DNA from: Isoetes taiwanensis | Lineage: Eukaryota; Streptophyta; Lycopodiopsida; Isoetales; Isoetaceae | Reading direction: 5' to 3' | NCBI GenBank assembly: GCA_021234155.1 | Contig: JAJEKV010000062.1 | Span: 8,759,408-8,823,407 of the forward strand | DNA: 64,000 nucleotides | Shown here: in pieces, positions 10,062 through 22,178 of the stretch | How positions within the stretch are numbered: position 1 is the first letter of the stretch | Layout: each line of letters begins with the position of its first letter | Translations under genes and position numbers: made by a program | Notes under the pieces: model-generated | Seen by the model: only the letters and a program-made list of their open reading frames with translations | Database searches by the model: none | Told to the model about the DNA's origin: nothing

Positions 10062-11350
10062 ATGGCACCAAGAAAGACTGCTGAGCCTGCTGAGCAACCT
10101 GAGGTAACAGTTCAACCAGAGCTAGTAGGGGTAAGCATGAAAGTGGCTACCAGTTCCACAGCAAATGTTACAAATGTTTCTGCTTTGCCTTTTCCCCCAC
10201 AAGCTCCTTACCAATTTGAGCTCACTATACCTGTTTCTTCCCCTTGTTATGATTCTTCCATGAATGCTAATCATTTCTTGAAGAATTTTGAAGAATATTA
10301 TGAGGAGCATGGAAAGAAGAAAGGTACCAGGTTTGCTGAGTTTATCAAATGCATGAAAGGTGATGAAGCCAGATCCTGGTTGGATTTCGAACTGTCAATA
10401 GGTACTAAGTGGGATGAATTGGAACAAAAGTTTCTGTCAAGGTTTGGTAAGACTACTTCACCCCAGGATCTTGTTTTTGAGCTCAATTCCTTTTCTATTA
10501 AATCTGGTGAAAGTGTGAAACAGTATGTGGAAAGATTTAACTCTTACTTGCTGGTTTGTAATAGGAACCATGTTTCCCACCCAACTTTGCATCTGGTTGC
10601 TTCCTTTTATCGAGGTCCGATGTCCGTGCCTAAGATTTATAGAAAGTTATTAAAACTTCAAAAGTTTGGTGAGCTAGATTCAATCCATAAGACATTTGTA
10701 AAGGTCTGTAGATTTAGTAGAAATGCTAAGCTATCGGCCCGATGATGAAATCAGAGATCCATTCTACCCTCCTCATCATGATAATCGAAAGCACGAAGTC
10801 ACACTATGCTAATGTCGCTCCCCGTATGCAAATCCGTAAGGAAAAAAGAAGCCAAAAGTCAAGAAGAGCTAGACCCTCGTGTTTCAGAAATGAAATCTGA
10901 GATAAGTAAGGTATCCAAGCTCTCTTAGAAGTTACCAAACAACTCATGGAGTTAAAAATAGTAATAATGCTCCTTCTTCTAGCTCTGCCATACACCGAAT
11001 GCACAAACCGTGGTAAACCCTATCATAGGGCTGAAAATTGCTTTGCAAGATCCCCGTCCTAAATGCCACAAAAGGGGCCATTTTGGTAGAGAATGTCCTG
11101 TTTGTTCTTTTTGCAAAGAGATAGGCCATGAAGAGAAGTTCAAGCAGTGTCAAGAATTACCTTGCAAAGCAAGAAAAAGGTAAACAGTGTCCAATATTAG
11201 TTTTATTGAGACTTGTGCGTAAGAACTAGAAGAACAAGATGTTATGGTTGTGCAAAAGCGCTGCTAGGCTCCTGTGTACCTCTGGAAGTTCTCGGTCCCA
11301 CCAAGTGTAGCTCCTAAGGTAACATTTCAGCCAAATCCTCGGGATATAGC
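10062..11350 (+). pseudogene. gag: gag of nested element
   Basis: The ATG at 10,062 opens a clean frame to 10,745. The gag core shows FLKNFEEYYEEHGKKKGTRF, then DEARSWLDFEL and LEQKFLSRFG. Shifts follow to about 11,030, then two zinc-knuckle-like motifs (KCHKRGHFGREC and CSFCKEIGH with a later Cys, 11,060-11,150). Gag builds the particle that packages element RNA. The break after 10,745 may be error or decay. Confidence 0.8.
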
Positions 11351-11407
11351 TCCTCCCCCGCTCAAAGGTATAAAACGTAAAAAGATTCTGAGCTTGATGA
11401 ATTTGAA

Positions 11408-12490
11408 TTGCTTATGAAAAACTCCAAGGTTACTGTAGACTTACTAACTTTATTGAGGATTGCACCATCATACAGGGAAAAGCTTATCAAACATACCCAA
11501 AATGTTGAAGAAATTGCTGAAGAAACTTGCAACAACATTTTCAGAAGTTTTACCCGAAAGCACATCGAAGATCCGTGTGCTTTTATTTGTAGTGCTACTA
11601 TAGGGACCTCCCATTTAGATAAGGTTTTGCTGGATGGAGGTTCTTCCCTAAATGTCATGCCTTATCATGTTATGAAAACATTGAATCTCAAAGTAGAAGA
11701 CAACACTTCTATTGTTCTAAAATCCTTTTCCAATGCTAAAGTAGTTCCAAAGGGAGTGGTGAGAAATGTGTCTGTTAATACAGGGGGAATCATTGTCTTA
11801 GCCACATTTGTGGTTGTTGATTTTGAGAATATTAACCATGCTAACATCTATGATTTATTATTGGGAAGAAGGTGGATGAAAACAGTAGATGCTAGGCCTA
11901 TATGGTCCGAAGGGATTTGCACTATTTCAAATGGAACAACTTCCATTAAACTGGTAAACAAGACTGACCCTTCTGCTAACATCAGATTCATAGATGTGGA
12001 TATTTTGCAGGAAAAAGAGTTAGGAGTCTACAGTTTAGGTCTGGATGTTGATATGAATGCAGAAGTCCTCAACTTTGCTCATGTAGAGTTCCCTGATCCA
12101 AAAGAAAACAAGGCCTACCTTTGGTTTGATGGAGGTATGTCTAAAAAATTAGGGATTGCTTCTTCTGCTGCTATTCTGAAGGATGCGATCTTAAGTCGAT
12201 GACTAAGATAGGGAGAATTCATCCTAATATTTCTTCTAATGCAGCAGAGTATAGGGCCCCTCATTGCGTGCCCTACAGAAGCAAGATTTATGAATATTTC
12301 CCATATTGTTATCTATGGAGACTCACAACTTGTTTGCAAACGATTTTGGGGAATACCAAACAAAACATCAAGATATGGAGGATCTGAATACACAAGCTCG
12401 AGAATTGCTAACTTTTTTTGATCATTGGGAAATTTATCATATTCCAAGGTCTAAAAACTTTGAGGCTGATTCTTTGTGCAGGAAAACACT
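11408..12490 (+). pseudogene. pol: Protease and extra (archaeal-type) RNase H of nested element
   Basis: A 264-codon frame begins near 11,408. It carries a retroviral-type aspartic protease site, LLDGGSSLNVMP (about 11,628-11,664; DGG/S replaces the usual DSG/A). Near 12,125 begins WFDGGMSKKLGIASSAAIL, a first catalytic Asp of an RNase H fold. After a shift near 12,200 come NAAEYRA, IYGDSQLV and IPRSKNFEADSL, giving the expected Asp-Glu-Asp-Asp series. This is a second RNase H distinct from the one after RT, as in Tat-group elements; here it lies between protease and RT. Confidence 0.75.
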
Positions 12491-12499
12491 CTTAGAGCA

Positions 12500-15326
12500 T
12501 CTCTCCGAGGGAGCTATCAAGGAAGATGTCCTAGATGAAGATGAACTCTCTCGGTTCCATCCTATCTTGACCATCAACCCGCACAAGAAGAATCACAAAA
12601 AGAACTTGAAGTGCACAAAGGAGGTATGTCCAGGACTTTGCAAATGGGAGATCTATATGATGAAGATTGCAAAGGTAAAATGATTAAGTACTTTGAAGAT
12701 TGGGTGGATGTTTTTGCATGGGAATATTCAGAATTGAAAGGGGTTGATAGGAGCATTTGTGAGTTTGAGATAAAAGTTCGTGGAAGATACTAAACCCGGT
12801 CATGCAGAGATTGAGAAGAATTAATTCCTCACTTTTAGATCTTATCAAGCGTGAATTATTCAAAATGCAGTGAATCGGGATTGATAGTTGACATTGTGAA
12901 CCCCTCTTGGGTTTCTTTGTATTGTTCCAGTTCTAAAAAAGAATGGTTCCTTAAGAATATGTGTGGATTATAGAGATCTAAATAAAGCTACTGCTAAAGA
13001 TTGTTACCCTTTGCCTTTTTTGGAAGAAATCCTTTATGCAGTGGCTGGTAAGTCTATGTACTCATTTTGGATGGCTTCTCCGGTTTTAATCAGATTAGCA
13101 TCAAAAGGAAGATCAGTCAAAGACATCCTTCATTACTCCATGGGGAACTTATGCAATGAAAAGGATGCCTTTGGCTTAATGAATGCCCCCGCCACATTTG
13201 AGAGAGCCATGGATCTTTGTCTTTGCAAACATGACTCCTCGAAAGCAATTCGTGAGTTTATCTGGATGATTTATGCTTAGGTACCGATACAAGTGATCAC
13301 ATTTTGAGCTAACAAGAATATTTACATTGTGCGCACAAACCCGAGTTAATCTAAACCCAAAGAAGTGCATCTTTTTGCATCCAAAGGCCAGCTCTTAGGC
13401 CATGAGGTTTCTCGCTAAAGGCCTTCAAGTAGCTGAAGAGAAGATCATAGCTTTAAAAAGCTTCAAACACCCCAGGACAATTAAAGAAGTCAAGGGATTT
13501 ATGGGAATGACCTCTTTCTTAAGAGTGTATGTGCCTAATTTCTCTCACCTTATTAGTCCTATCTCTAAGTTGACTAGAGTAGGCCAAGTTAGTAAAAAGA
13601 GAAAGTAAATATAGGCCCTGTTGTTTTGACTGATGAGTGTGAAAAAGCTTTTTGCAGATCATAGAGGCCATTTGCCATTCTACACTTTTAAAAACTCCAG
13701 ACCTTTCATTACCATTTAAAGTTTACATAACTATCACTAAAAAGGTCACTGGAGTTGCCATTTTGCAGGATAGACACCCTATTGCTTTTTGCAAGCAAAC
13801 AATGGTCTCAAACCCAAGAGAAGTATGCTAAGATAGAAAGGAGTGCCGCTGCTCTCATCTTTTTGATAGAGAGACAGGTCATCTTTTACAAAAATCCCAA
13901 GCCACTATCTACATGCAGAGAACCCCATGCCTTTTTGTATGGTAAGAAATTAGAAAAACCTAAGCTTCATAGGTGGGCTTGTAGGCTTCAATCTTATGAT
14001 TTAAAGGTAAAGGTTATTCATGTATTGAACAACCCGAAGTTTATACCGCCGCCGCTGCCTACTTTGCACATGAGGAGGTGGTACAAGAAGAAGAAATGAC
14101 TAACCTTGTTGTAAATGAGCGGGGACGTGTCAACTATGCCGACTCAAGGTTGGCAACAACCTATCAGGAGATTCCTTCAAGATCAAGAGATACCTTCTCG
14201 AATTTTCAAAAGCCAAGCTTACAAGTTTAAGTTAAAATGTTTGACTTACTCATTGGTTGGTGACATCTTGTGCAAGGTAAATAGGGATGGTGTACTCTTA
14301 AGATGTGTTGATGAAGATGAGCTGCCTTTAGTGCTTGGCCGAGAATCATAAAGGTGTTTGTGGTGGTCATTTTGCAGCCAGATACAACCTGCCAAAAAAA
14401 AAATATTAAGGTCTGGTTATTTGGCCTCATTTATTTAGAGATTGCTATGATGTCATTAAAACTTGCCATCAATGCCGGATCTTTGGTAAGAAAATTTTGC
14501 ATCCCCCCTCCTTTGGGATTGTGTCCCCGTGCCCATTTCAAGTTTGGGGGCTAGATTATGTTGGCCCTATAAATCCCCATCTTACGCCAAAGATGAATAC
14601 ATTGTTGTGGCTACTGATTTATTTACCAAATGGTCGCAAAGACACCCTTGAGAAAAGCAAATGCATATACTATCGCTAGGTTTTTGCATGAAAATATTTG
14701 TTCTAGGTTTGGAATCCCTTTCAAAATTTTGACCGATAGAGGCTCTACTTTTATTAATGAGGTTATTCAAATTCTTGTTTCAAGTCTCAAAATCGACATG
14801 TGAAAAGCTCACCCTATTATCCTCAAGGAAATGGTCAAGTCGAGTCTACTAACAAAGTGCTTAAGGGAATTTTGCAGAAAACGGTTTGCCAAAACCAAAA
14901 GATTGGCATTTGAAATTATATGATGCCCTTTGGGCTCATAGAATCATCGCTAAAGCTGCCACTAATGCTTCTCCCTTGGTTTGGTTTATGGTGTTGAAGC
15001 AGTTATTCTGTTGAGTTGGAGATTCCCTCTTTGAGAATGGCACTCAAGTTGGATCCGAGTTTCTTCAAGCATTACAACACGTGTATGAAGTTTTGCTAAA
15101 ATTGGATGAGGATAGATTTGATGAGAAAACTTCAATCTACTTAAGAAGGCTAGGAGTGCAAAGACTTTTAAAGCAGCTCACAAAGCTCGAGGATAGATTT
15201 GCTCCATTGGAACTCGTGCTCAAATGGGATGTTGCAAATGAAGGTAAGCTATCTAAATTTGAAAATCCTTGGGAAGGCCCTTACCAGATTGTAAAAGAAG
15301 TCGGGTTGTTCATCCTATTGGCTTAA
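12500..15326 (+). pseudogene. pol: RT, RNase H and integrase of nested element
   Basis: Reverse transcriptase: CVDYRDLNKATAKDCYPLPF near 12,960, AFGLMNAPATFERAMD near 13,170 and the catalytic VYLDDLC near 13,256. Connection/RNase H: KEVKGFMGMTSFLRVYVPNF near 13,490, then DRHPIAF. Integrase: zinc domain around 14,340-14,480, DDE core with GLDYVGPI (14,548), LTDRGSTF (about 14,730) and YPQGNGQVESTNKVLKG (from 14,818), and a C-terminal domain to about 15,326. At least ten small shifts or stops occur, so the copy as read is defective. Confidence 0.85.
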
Positions 15327-15758
15327 GGATCTCAAAACAGGGTTTGGAATTACCAAATCCTACAAATATCCAAACATTTGAAAAGATATTGGCCTCAACA
15401 TGCATGTTTAGGCCTTTTGCTCCTATATGAATACTTATTTTAACTTAGAGTAGGTTAATTGTTGTTGAAAATTGAAGTTTTAAAACTCTTTTGATTGGTT
15501 CTGTTTCATTTCCCTTTAGGCTTAAGTCAGAGATTCTTGTTGATTGGATTTGCTAAGTTGTTTTTGGTTAGTTGTATTCAAGGTTCTTTATACTTGTACC
15601 ATCAAGACCATTTTTCCTTTGAGGTGAGCTAATTGTGTGTTCTGTTTGAAGCAGAAATATTTTTTTTTCAAGACCAGACAATTTCAAAAAGAGCAAGAGA
15701 ATTTCTATTCGTCAAAAAAAAAAAGGGGGTACACAAATTTACAGATGATCAGATCCTC
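15327..15758 (+). other. Spacer after pol of nested element
   Basis: About 430 non-coding A/T-rich bases between the integrase end and the stop of the antisense frame, with T and A homopolymers near 15,660 and 15,715. Nothing else recognised. Confidence 0.4.
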
Positions 15759-16503
15759 TCATAGGAAGCCAATGCTATCAGTATTCCCTGAAGGGATAGT
15801 AGGAATCTTGTCTGAAGGAGAGCCATCTGCAGCATCCAAGAGACCATTATATCTGGTAAAAAAATTGTTCATGGTACCAAAAACATACTGATCTTCACTC
15901 CAGAGATTCTCTTTCAGGAGTTTGAAATGCATCTCTTTTATCATGAGAAGCATCAAGGAACCATAGCTATCTGCTAGCATCCTGTGGGAGTAGTATAACT
16001 GCCTATACCTGTCAAATTGAGCATCTGTCAGCTCATGATGATGCTTACACAAAAAGTAGTGCATATGTAGCATCTGAATACATTCCCTTGTAAAAATTCT
16101 GGCCCACAGAGCCTTTGTGTTCTGATACCTGTGCAGTGCTGCTAGTTTCTCTTGATAAGTCTTTTGCCCAAGGAAACACTCCATGGCAAGGTGATCATGG
16201 TTCATGTCTTTTTTGTAGAGTTCCTTTTCGGAGTCAGGGTAGTTTTGGTCAACATTTGTGCTTTCCCATATACACTGCCTCAGAAATGCATGTGCACTGA
16301 GTAAATTTCCACGAGGAAGAGGTTCTTCATTAATTAAAACATTGTCCCATTCTGCATCTGTATGCATTTCTTGCACAGGTCTGATTACACCATAAGGAAT
16401 AGGTACTCAATATTTGGATCAAGCTCGGGAAGCACTCCTAAATTGCTTTCGGATCAGCTGTTACATTGTCCGAGATAGGTGTATGGTAAGAAAAAGGAGC
16501 CAT
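15759..16503 (-). pseudogene. Antisense ORF between pol and 3' LTR of nested element
   Basis: On the minus strand an ATG at 16,503 opens a frame that, after shifts near 16,440 and 16,385, continues through 205 uninterrupted codons to a stop at 15,759. The protein is soluble, rich in His, Met, Tyr and Leu, with likely helices (MHYFLCKHHHELTDAQFDRY). I recognise no family. Antisense frames at this position are known in some Tat-group elements, but their role is unsettled. The long open stretch in an otherwise shift-ridden element suggests selection on the product. Confidence 0.6.
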
Positions 16504-17101
16504 GATCGGCAAGGGAGGTCGAGTTTTTCGAAAGCACGCAGCGCAGGAGGAGCAAATTAGGGTTCGAGCTCGATGGTTTGAATTTTTTGGTTTGAAGGTT
16601 TGAATTTTTAGTTTGAAATACATTCAATGGTTGTATGAGCCAAATTTCTTGAATAGTAGAAGTTTAGTTAAATAGGGTAGAGATTTGCTATGCTTTAACA
16701 ATTTTGAGTGTTGTCATTTCAGGTCCATTTGCTCATTACTCTTATTTGTCTTAAGTTGGCCTCTTTCCATCTAGCCCTTGCTTCCATATGAAATTTTAAG
16801 AGTGCTAATCCTACATTGTTACTCATCCCTTTATTTGGCACTCATGCTAATTTGATTATCATTGTCATATGCAGGTTCATCCACTTCTTCTCCATATTCA
16901 TTGTCTTGAGTTGTCCTACCCTCCATTTGATCTTATTTTCTTATCACTCTCTCCATTACCTTATACTCTGCCTCATATTTCCCACCACTGCAGAGTAATT
17001 CTATTCCCTCCACCACTTGTTGATATTTTGAAGACCTTCAGGTTAGCATTTCTTTCCTTTGAGGCTGGGGACCAGCCTCATTCTTTCCTTTTTTGAGGAG
17101 A
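16504..17101 (+). other. 3' untranslated region and polypurine tract of nested element
   Basis: T- and C-rich sequence with no credible frame. It ends in GAGGAGA at 17,095-17,101, directly abutting the 3' LTR, where the polypurine primer for plus-strand synthesis is expected. Confidence 0.6.
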
Positions 17102-19594
17102 TGTTGCCCCTTTTTGGGCAACATGGACCATCATGATACCTAGAGTTTCAAGATTGGAAGATACTTGTCAGAGTTTGGAAGACTTGTGGTTTCTTTTGAG
17201 GTTTCATCTTAAGTTACTTTCCTATTACTCATATGGTAAGAGTTAGTGTTATTTTGATCCTGCTAGAGTTTGGAAGAAATTGGCTCAAGTTTGGAAGACC
17301 CTTGGGATCTTGGTTGTATAGCCTAATTCTTTCCTTTGAGGAAATTTTCTAGTTACATTCTTATTTCTTGAAGACCAGGCAAAGGATATAGCAAGCTATA
17401 CAAGGAGTTATAAGCATGTTGCTCATATTTACTCATATGGAGCTAAATGGAGTTGCACCAATGGTTTGGAAGTCACACCTATGAAGATGTCACTTTAAAG
17501 GTGAATTTTGCTCTTGTTTAGGCCTTGAAGATTGGAAGACCTTTTTTAGAAGTTTGGAAGACCCTAGGGCCTTGAGCAAAGTTATGAGGTATGATTTGAG
17601 CTTTGGAGATAAGATCATGTGCTGCTGAGGGGTTTCCATCCTTTATCCATTTCATCCATTCCATATCCACTTTCCTTTCATCTTTTTATACCCCATTTCC
17701 ACCTTGTCATGCCTTCTTTCATTACTTCACTACCTATATTTTTATTGGCCTCACCTCCACTTGTGAATTGCTCTCAAGAGATCATGAAAAACTTCAAGAG
17801 CAAGGAGGCTTGAATTTTACTTTCATCTTATTTCCCTAAATCCTGCCATAGCCTTTTTTTTTTTTTATCCTATCTTTTCACCCTCTTCCTATGATTTTTT
17901 CACCATTCCCAAGGTTGAAAACTCATTGACCATGGTCAAAATGGGCAAAATTTCAAGTATCTCAATTTGACTTGAAAACACTCTAGATTTGGAGCTTGGC
18001 AAAAATAGCTATGTTGGCCTTTCCAAAATTCAAAAAAAGACTTTGGAAAATTCCTCAAATATTATTTCTTGGGATGCGTGCCATAAAAAAAAAAAAAAAA
18101 ACCTATTCTAGCCTATTTACCCTATCTATTTCTACATCATTCCACGTCACCCCCCATTTCCATTCTCATTTCCACGTGGCGTTAGGGCGGGGGGGCGGAC
18201 ACATTGGGTGGGTGTCCCCTGGTAGCGGGCACGGTTATTAATTTTGGGTCAGCATTAAGCCTTATATACATGAGCCTCGAGAATCATTTTAGCTTTGTGG
18301 GATATATGGCCTTCAAGAATTTTTTCGATGAACCCTAAGAAATAGGGGAACTCGCTAAATCTGGCCAATTCGTGCCATAACTTGATTGAATCCGCCAATT
18401 TTCTCCGAAATCAGCTCCCCGAACCTTTTCCGAGACCTCGGTGATCCCTGTGGCACTTGGTTTGATAGAAATTGCTCAAATTAGGCCTAAAATCACTCGC
18501 CGAGAGCTAGTTTTGGGGAAGAACAGTTCTTAAGCCAAGCATCACGGATCAAATCATCCGCCCTCGGAGATATACCTCGTGATTTTGGCGCATTGAATAT
18601 CTTGATATCATTTTGCTCGCTTTCTGCTTGCTCAGATTCCAGCTCCATTTCATTCGATATTGAAGTCCCGTTGTGACTGCTTTCAAAGATCGAAGCTCCT
18701 AGATTTCAAACTTAAATAATCACTCCATATTACTTCATTGGTATTTTTGAAGCCCTCGAAAGGCTCAAGCAGTCTTGAAATTTCTCTCAAGCATTATTAT
18801 TTTCAAAGCTTTGGTAATATCCCGTTGACATTATCAAACCTCAGTATCACTTTGATATAATGCATAGTCTTTTGCCTGTAAAATCATTGTCATCACTATA
18901 CATCCATTCTTTTGTAATTACGCTTTGCCCTTTTAAAAAAGCAAAAACCAAAAACAAAACCAAAAATATTTACTCAGAGATTATATCTTCTCCAGGTAGT
19001 TGTATTTCATCCTTATAGCAATCCTAGAAACCTATACACTCGAAGAAAACATATAAAAATATTTCTTTTTCATAACTGTTACAGAGTTTGTTCTTTTCTT
19101 GAGGTTTTGTTTACTTACAGAAAAACTAAAACATCTTTTTGCTATTCAAACCTTTTGCACGTGATCTAGAGGCTATTTTGAAGTTGCCTGCACAGATCCC
19201 AATCCAAAATTCCCCATCAAACTCCATCTGTAAAATTTGGCTCTCTGTTTTGGCACTGGCCAATTTTTTGACCTGCCTTTGACCTCGATTTTCTTGACCT
19301 TCCCTTATTCAAATCAAGTCAAATCTTCTCCACCATTTTCCTCTGCTTGTTGACCACTTATAACACCAATCAGATCTTCAAAATCTCTCAAGGTGTGTCT
19401 GCAAGTTCAGTTCTTGCTCTGACAGTTTTTTCAGTTTCAGGGACTCTAGTGATTTTGAAAAAACTAGCACTTCAAAAATGAATTTTCTGGTTTCATGTGA
19501 CAAGGATTGATCACCCTAAGTGATCTGGAGGTTCTAACCACTTTGTTTAAGATTCCTTTGAGGTTAGGCTAAAATTCCAGGTTTTAGGCTAACA
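17102..19594 (+). repeat. 3' LTR of nested element
   Basis: 2,493 bp, the partner of the 5' LTR. It starts right after a purine tract and ends with AACA followed by the target copy. It would supply the poly(A) signal; none was pinpointed. Confidence 0.95.
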
Positions 19595-19599
19595 CGAGG
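19595..19599. other. Right target-site duplication of nested element
   Basis: CGAGG, matching the left copy. Counting it once keeps ORF1 of the outer element in phase. Confidence 0.9.
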
Positions 19600-19864
19600 G
19601 ATAAAACTTAACCACAGCCCATGCACGGTCCGGCTGCTCCACGAGAGTGTAATCCTGACCGGCTTCATTCAGCTTGAGGAGGAAGCGCTCGTTGAAGTGG
19701 AAAATAGGGTAGGGGACTCGTCGGCCCTCGACAAAGTGCTTGACAAAAAGGTTAAGAATGATATCTATTATTGGGTCCTCGTCCCCTAGATGCTCAACCA
19801 AGGCAGCAAACAACCTGATATCGCTCGACTTCGGATCTCGGTCGAAATTTTGAAGCGGCGGCAT
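19595..19864 (-). pseudogene. ORF1 of outer element, N-terminal part (interrupted by nested element)
   Basis: A true ATG at 19,864 opens about 90 codons that run without a stop to the nested insertion at 19,594. On the other side, at 7,524, the same frame resumes in phase once one CGAGG target copy is discounted, so this is the first part of the H3-bearing frame. The segment looks like a compact helical domain rich in Asp, Leu and Phe. I recognise no family. It precedes a long charged linker and the H3 domain. Its function is unknown; a capsid-like or targeting role would be speculation. Confidence 0.6.
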
Positions 19865-20551
19865 GTCGTGACTTGGTAGGGGACAACAGGTGAAAAAGGA
19901 AAAAGGAGGCGCTCAAGCAAGGCGGGACGGCGCGAAGGTAATCGAGGCCACCAGGGTGTAGGGCAAGTGCAAGGGAGGCGTCGAGGTCAGCTATGGCGGA
20001 TTTGGAGCTTAACTCCGGCGGCTATGGCGGAAAAGGGTGTTGAGAGAAAACACACTAAAAAAAAAAGATATTTCAAAATTCAAATTTGAACTTTTTAACT
20101 TTTTATTAAATTTTTTCAAAAAAAATTTTTTTTTTAAAAAATTTCAAAAGTACAGTATAAAATACGGCGACCGTATAAGGCGCTGACGTGTTTATCTGGC
20201 GTTTTATTTTCAAAAGAAACACCCTCGGATACCTCAATTAGCCCTTTTTTGTTTTTCTACGTCTGTTGTCCGCTTTTGCCTCGGGAGGCGTGCCCCTAGG
20301 GTATTTGAGAGGTGCCCGATCCATTGGAGCCGCGCCTTCATCCGGAGCTACCTACGAAAAGTTATGGCTCCTCGAACTTGGGTCCTCCAAACCCTAGACT
20401 TCCTTGGAATTTCTGATCTGTTACCTTAACCTAGCACTAAATCAAACATAAAAAGACTTAAACAATCACTCTTGCTTAATTCTCTCTCCTAACTACCAAA
20501 CTAGCGAGTTAGGGTTTGGTCAGTGCTATGATTTCGAGTAACCGAAATCAC
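19865..20551 (-). other. Untranslated leader of the outer element
   Basis: About 690 bases between primer site and the first ATG, with no convincing reading frame. It includes A/T-rich stretches near 20,050-20,150. Likely 5' untranslated and packaging region; no specific signal is claimed. Confidence 0.5.
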
Positions 20552-20564
20552 GGCTCTGATACCA
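20552..20564 (-). other. Primer-binding site for tRNA-iMet (outer element)
   Basis: The minus strand reads TGGTATCAGAGCC one base after the LTR end. This is the standard plant LTR-retrotransposon primer site, complementary to the 3' end of initiator tRNA-Met. It fixes the element's orientation and its 5' LTR. Confidence 0.92.
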
Positions 20565-20565
20565 C

Positions 20566-22178
20566 TGTGACGCTCCCTGGACATATACGACCCTCGGACG
20601 TATACATACGAGGGACTTCCCCCCATGGCGACCAACTTCGCCATGGCGTGGAACCCTCCGTCTATTTCGGGCCATCTATAATATGAGGTCCAGAAAGAAG
20701 GTCACGAAAGGGTCATTCGCCCGCCTTCAATGGGGCTCCTACGTCGCTGAAGCGTGAATACAAGGGTTAGCACACAAAGATAAATCACATATAAATAACC
20801 ACCACGAAGGGGGCACATCCATCCAAATACCAACGGCAAAGAATATGCATCTAAACCTAAGAAAACACCCCAAACCCATGGTTCTACCCGGTTCGGACTC
20901 GGTGAGGATCGACCGACGGCTAGGTCTCAAGAGATCGCCAGGGCCAGAATCTTGACATGGCGTTGGCTGGCATAGAACATTGGCTAGGGTTGTCCACTCC
21001 ATCCGCCCCTCCCATTGCACACTTTGCGGATGGGTCAATTCACGCTATGGCGCCGCTATAGCTATTCCCAGGAGACGCAGGCTCGAGGCATCACCCTGGC
21101 CGAGCCTACTCGGTGGTTCATGAAGTCCCGGTCCGATGAGGTCGGGGAAGCGTCCCCTTCGAGAATCACGGTGGCTCCATGGGCGAAGCTAGAGAACACG
21201 TGTCGCATCACGACCCCGCATCCGTGCCGACTTACTGCGCCCTAAATCTACTCAAAGTGCAAGGTGCCCCATCACGGGTCACACCTTCCCACCGAGGTGG
21301 AGTGTCGGGGCCCATACCCGGCCCTCTACGTGGCCCGGCCATCGGGGCCTAGCTCACTATAGGAGTCCTGTGAGCCTTTTATGTTCGTGCGGGACCCCGC
21401 CAACCACTTCACCACTGTGTTCCTTATGCGGTGCTAAGCGGTACCATAGCATCTATGACCCGGTGGGCTCTTGTGCACAGGCCGCAATTAACGGGATATC
21501 TGAGGGGGCTCTATCTAGGAGCATACTACAATAAATAGCCTCTCGGGTCTCTACCCCCTTAATCCCCATTTCAGGAGTAACACTAGGCTAACAACCACCA
21601 ATCCATCCATTACAAGCGGAACGAATCGAAATATATAGAGAATCTACCTTTACAATCAAGGGTTAGTTCCTACGGTAAACACGAGAGAGAATAGACCAAC
21701 AACCCAAACAGGTGCCCAACAGGGCTATCCTAGAATTCACAACTACACTAGCCACCCACCGTATTTATTTCGACCCGTTGTCATTGGGGATCTCCATCCG
21801 CTTGGTCCCGGTGTTTAGCTTGTGTGAGATTCGTGGTGGCGCCACTCACGGTCACAAGGGTGGCGCTCCCTTTGCTCAAGGTGAGTTGTGGCTGATATGG
21901 GGGTGGTGATCCACCCTATTGACCCCAATTAGCATTATCATGCTAACCAATCGAGGGTGGCCACGTGGCGCCTTCCCAAACCATAATTAGCTTAATTATG
22001 GTTTTTAAATATTAGTTCCTTAATTATAGGTTATTATTGTCAATAATTAAATTAGCATAGCTAATTTAATCCCTTTTAAGTGAACCCCCTAGGTTCCCAT
22101 ACCCCATGTGGCGTATGTATTCTTGGTGACGTGTCAACATATTTATACTTATACCGTATAAATACTTGGAACGTCACA
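20566..22178 (-). repeat. 5' LTR of the outer Ty3/gypsy element
   Basis: The 1,613-bp block begins TGTGACG and ends CGTCACA on the plus strand, a 7-bp perfect inverted terminal repeat with the TG...CA ends expected of LTRs. The inner boundary lies one base from a tRNA-iMet primer site. The partner LTR is outside the window. Short plus-strand frames inside it are not coding. As 5' LTR it should hold the element's promoter, firing leftward; no TATA box was chosen. Confidence 0.85.

Larger units (their letters stand above)
7525..19594 (+). mobile_element. Complete nested Ty3/gypsy element with extra RNase H and antisense ORF
   Basis: A 12,070-bp element bounded by two near-identical LTRs and a perfect 5-bp target duplication (CGAGG). 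Order: LTR, tRNA-Gln primer site, gag, protease, extra RNase H, RT, RNase H, integrase, antisense ORF, purine tract, LTR. Gene content resembles the Tat group of non-chromodomain Ty3/gypsy elements. It interrupts ORF1 of the older outer element. Low LTR divergence, mostly at CG/CHG sites and homopolymers, implies recent insertion. Confidence 0.92.
1..22178 (-). mobile_element. Ty3/gypsy LTR retrotransposon carrying extra histone-bearing ORFs (3' part outside window)
   Basis: Reading the minus strand from 22,178: 5' LTR, tRNA-iMet primer site, leader of about 690 nt, three extra frames (ORF1-3), gag with a zinc knuckle, protease, reverse transcriptase, RNase H and the start of integrase at base 1. 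Domain order protease-RT-RNase H-integrase defines Ty3/gypsy. The 3' LTR is not in the window, so the element's own target duplication cannot be seen. About 12.4 kb of this span is later insertion (7,525-19,599 and 4,025-4,350), leaving roughly 9.8 kb of the element itself. Most frames are broken by small indels, many in CG or CHG context. That ORF1-3 belong to this element is inferred from shared strand, their position between primer site and gag, and the absence of any other LTR between them and gag. Confidence 0.85.
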
